A stretch of 5,040 bases of DNA. It comes from Deltaproteobacteria bacterium. GTDB lineage: Bacteria > Desulfobacterota > GWC2-55-46 > DRQE01. This document shows positions 4,783 to 5,040 of the stretch, piece after piece. Below the pieces are notes generated by a model. The model was not told where the DNA came from. It saw only the letters and a list, made by a program, of their open reading frames with translations, and did not search any database. The DNA is taken from positions 1 through 5,040 of the forward strand of contig JACRCB010000048.1 in NCBI GenBank assembly GCA_016219165.1, given 5' to 3'. Positions within the stretch are counted from its first letter, which is position 1. The number at the start of each line of letters is the position of its first letter. The translations under genes were made by a program, and so were the position numbers.

Positions 4783-5040
4783 ATGAATCTTCTTAAAATA
4801 TCCGACCTTGAAAAGGCCGCATTAGACGCCCTCATCGACAGGGCGGTTATTCTGAAGGCGAGGTCCGGCAAGGGCATACCCCATACCCCGCTTAAGGGAA
4901 AGACCCTTGCCCTCGTATTCGAAAAGCCCTCGACCAGGACCCGCCTCTATTTCGAGAGCGCACTGTATCAGTTGGTCGGGAATGCCTTATTCATAAGTAC
5001 CGCGGACTCGCAGAAGGGCAGGGGTGAGCCGGTAAAAGAC
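4783..5040 (+). CDS. argF: Ornithine carbamoyltransferase, N-terminal part (runs off the window)
   Basis: The enzyme makes citrulline from ornithine and carbamoyl phosphate in arginine synthesis (cytoplasm). The 86 visible residues of about 310 belong to the carbamoyl-phosphate domain. LVFEKPSTRTR (44-54) holds the STRTR phosphate-binding loop, with the Lys before Pro-Ser typical of OTCases rather than aspartate carbamoyltransferases. ALFIS (68-72) and KGRGEPVKD (78-86) match the family segment that normally reads LGRGEPIAD. The chosen ATG has AGAGAG 5 bases upstream and gives the usual N-terminus. The same frame is open upstream to an ATG at 4675, which would add 36 residues with no recognised similarity, so the start is not certain. 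A plus-strand promoter probably lies in the AT-rich segment 4584-4665. Catabolic OTC (arcB) is possible but has no contextual support. Confidence 0.93.
   Translation, partial: MNLLKISDLEKAALDALIDRAVILKARSGKGIPHTPLKGKTLALVFEKPSTRTRLYFESALYQLVGNALFISTADSQKGRGEPVKD

Overview
The window looks like chromosome of an anaerobic, multiheme-cytochrome-rich bacterium, for example a Deltaproteobacteria-like or Nitrospirota-like lineage. The basis is a cluster of small c7-type triheme cytochromes, moderately high GC in the housekeeping genes, and heavy use of AGG (Arg) and ATA (Ile) codons. The taxon is an inference, not a call.

Layout. (1) Bases 1-532, + strand: the 3' part of a glucokinase gene (glk). 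(2) Bases 541-1962, - strand: three consecutive genes for exported triheme c-type cytochromes of the c7/nanowire-type family. They are transcribed toward glk from a near-perfect sigma70-type promoter (TTGACA-16 bp-TATAAT) at 2020-2047. A hairpin at 532-556 sits in the 8-bp gap between the convergent glk and cytochrome genes. (3) Bases 2152-3948, + strand: a complete bacterial-type aspartyl-tRNA synthetase gene (aspS) with a TTG start. It diverges from the cytochrome operon, and a small palindrome lies between the two -35 boxes. (4) Bases 3949-4665: a lower-GC stretch between two housekeeping genes. It holds a probably decayed ORF remnant, a well-supported 98-residue basic protein of unknown function that starts in a TAATG stop/start overlap, a convergent 56-residue ORF with its own good promoter, and a segment of about 19% GC rich in -10-like hexamers. 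(5) Base 4783 to the window end, + strand: the 5' part of an ornithine carbamoyltransferase gene (argF), with an open in-frame upstream extension back to an ATG at 4675.

How the genes relate. glk, aspS and argF are housekeeping genes of unrelated pathways (glycolytic entry, tRNA charging, arginine synthesis). The functional unit is the three-gene cytochrome operon: nine c-type hemes on three secreted paralogous domains, most likely carrying electrons in the periplasm or at the cell surface. One paralog carries about 120 extra residues and may be the docking partner. The stretch at 3949-4665 looks like an inserted or degraded accessory segment. No tRNA, rRNA, CRISPR array or recognisable transposase was seen.
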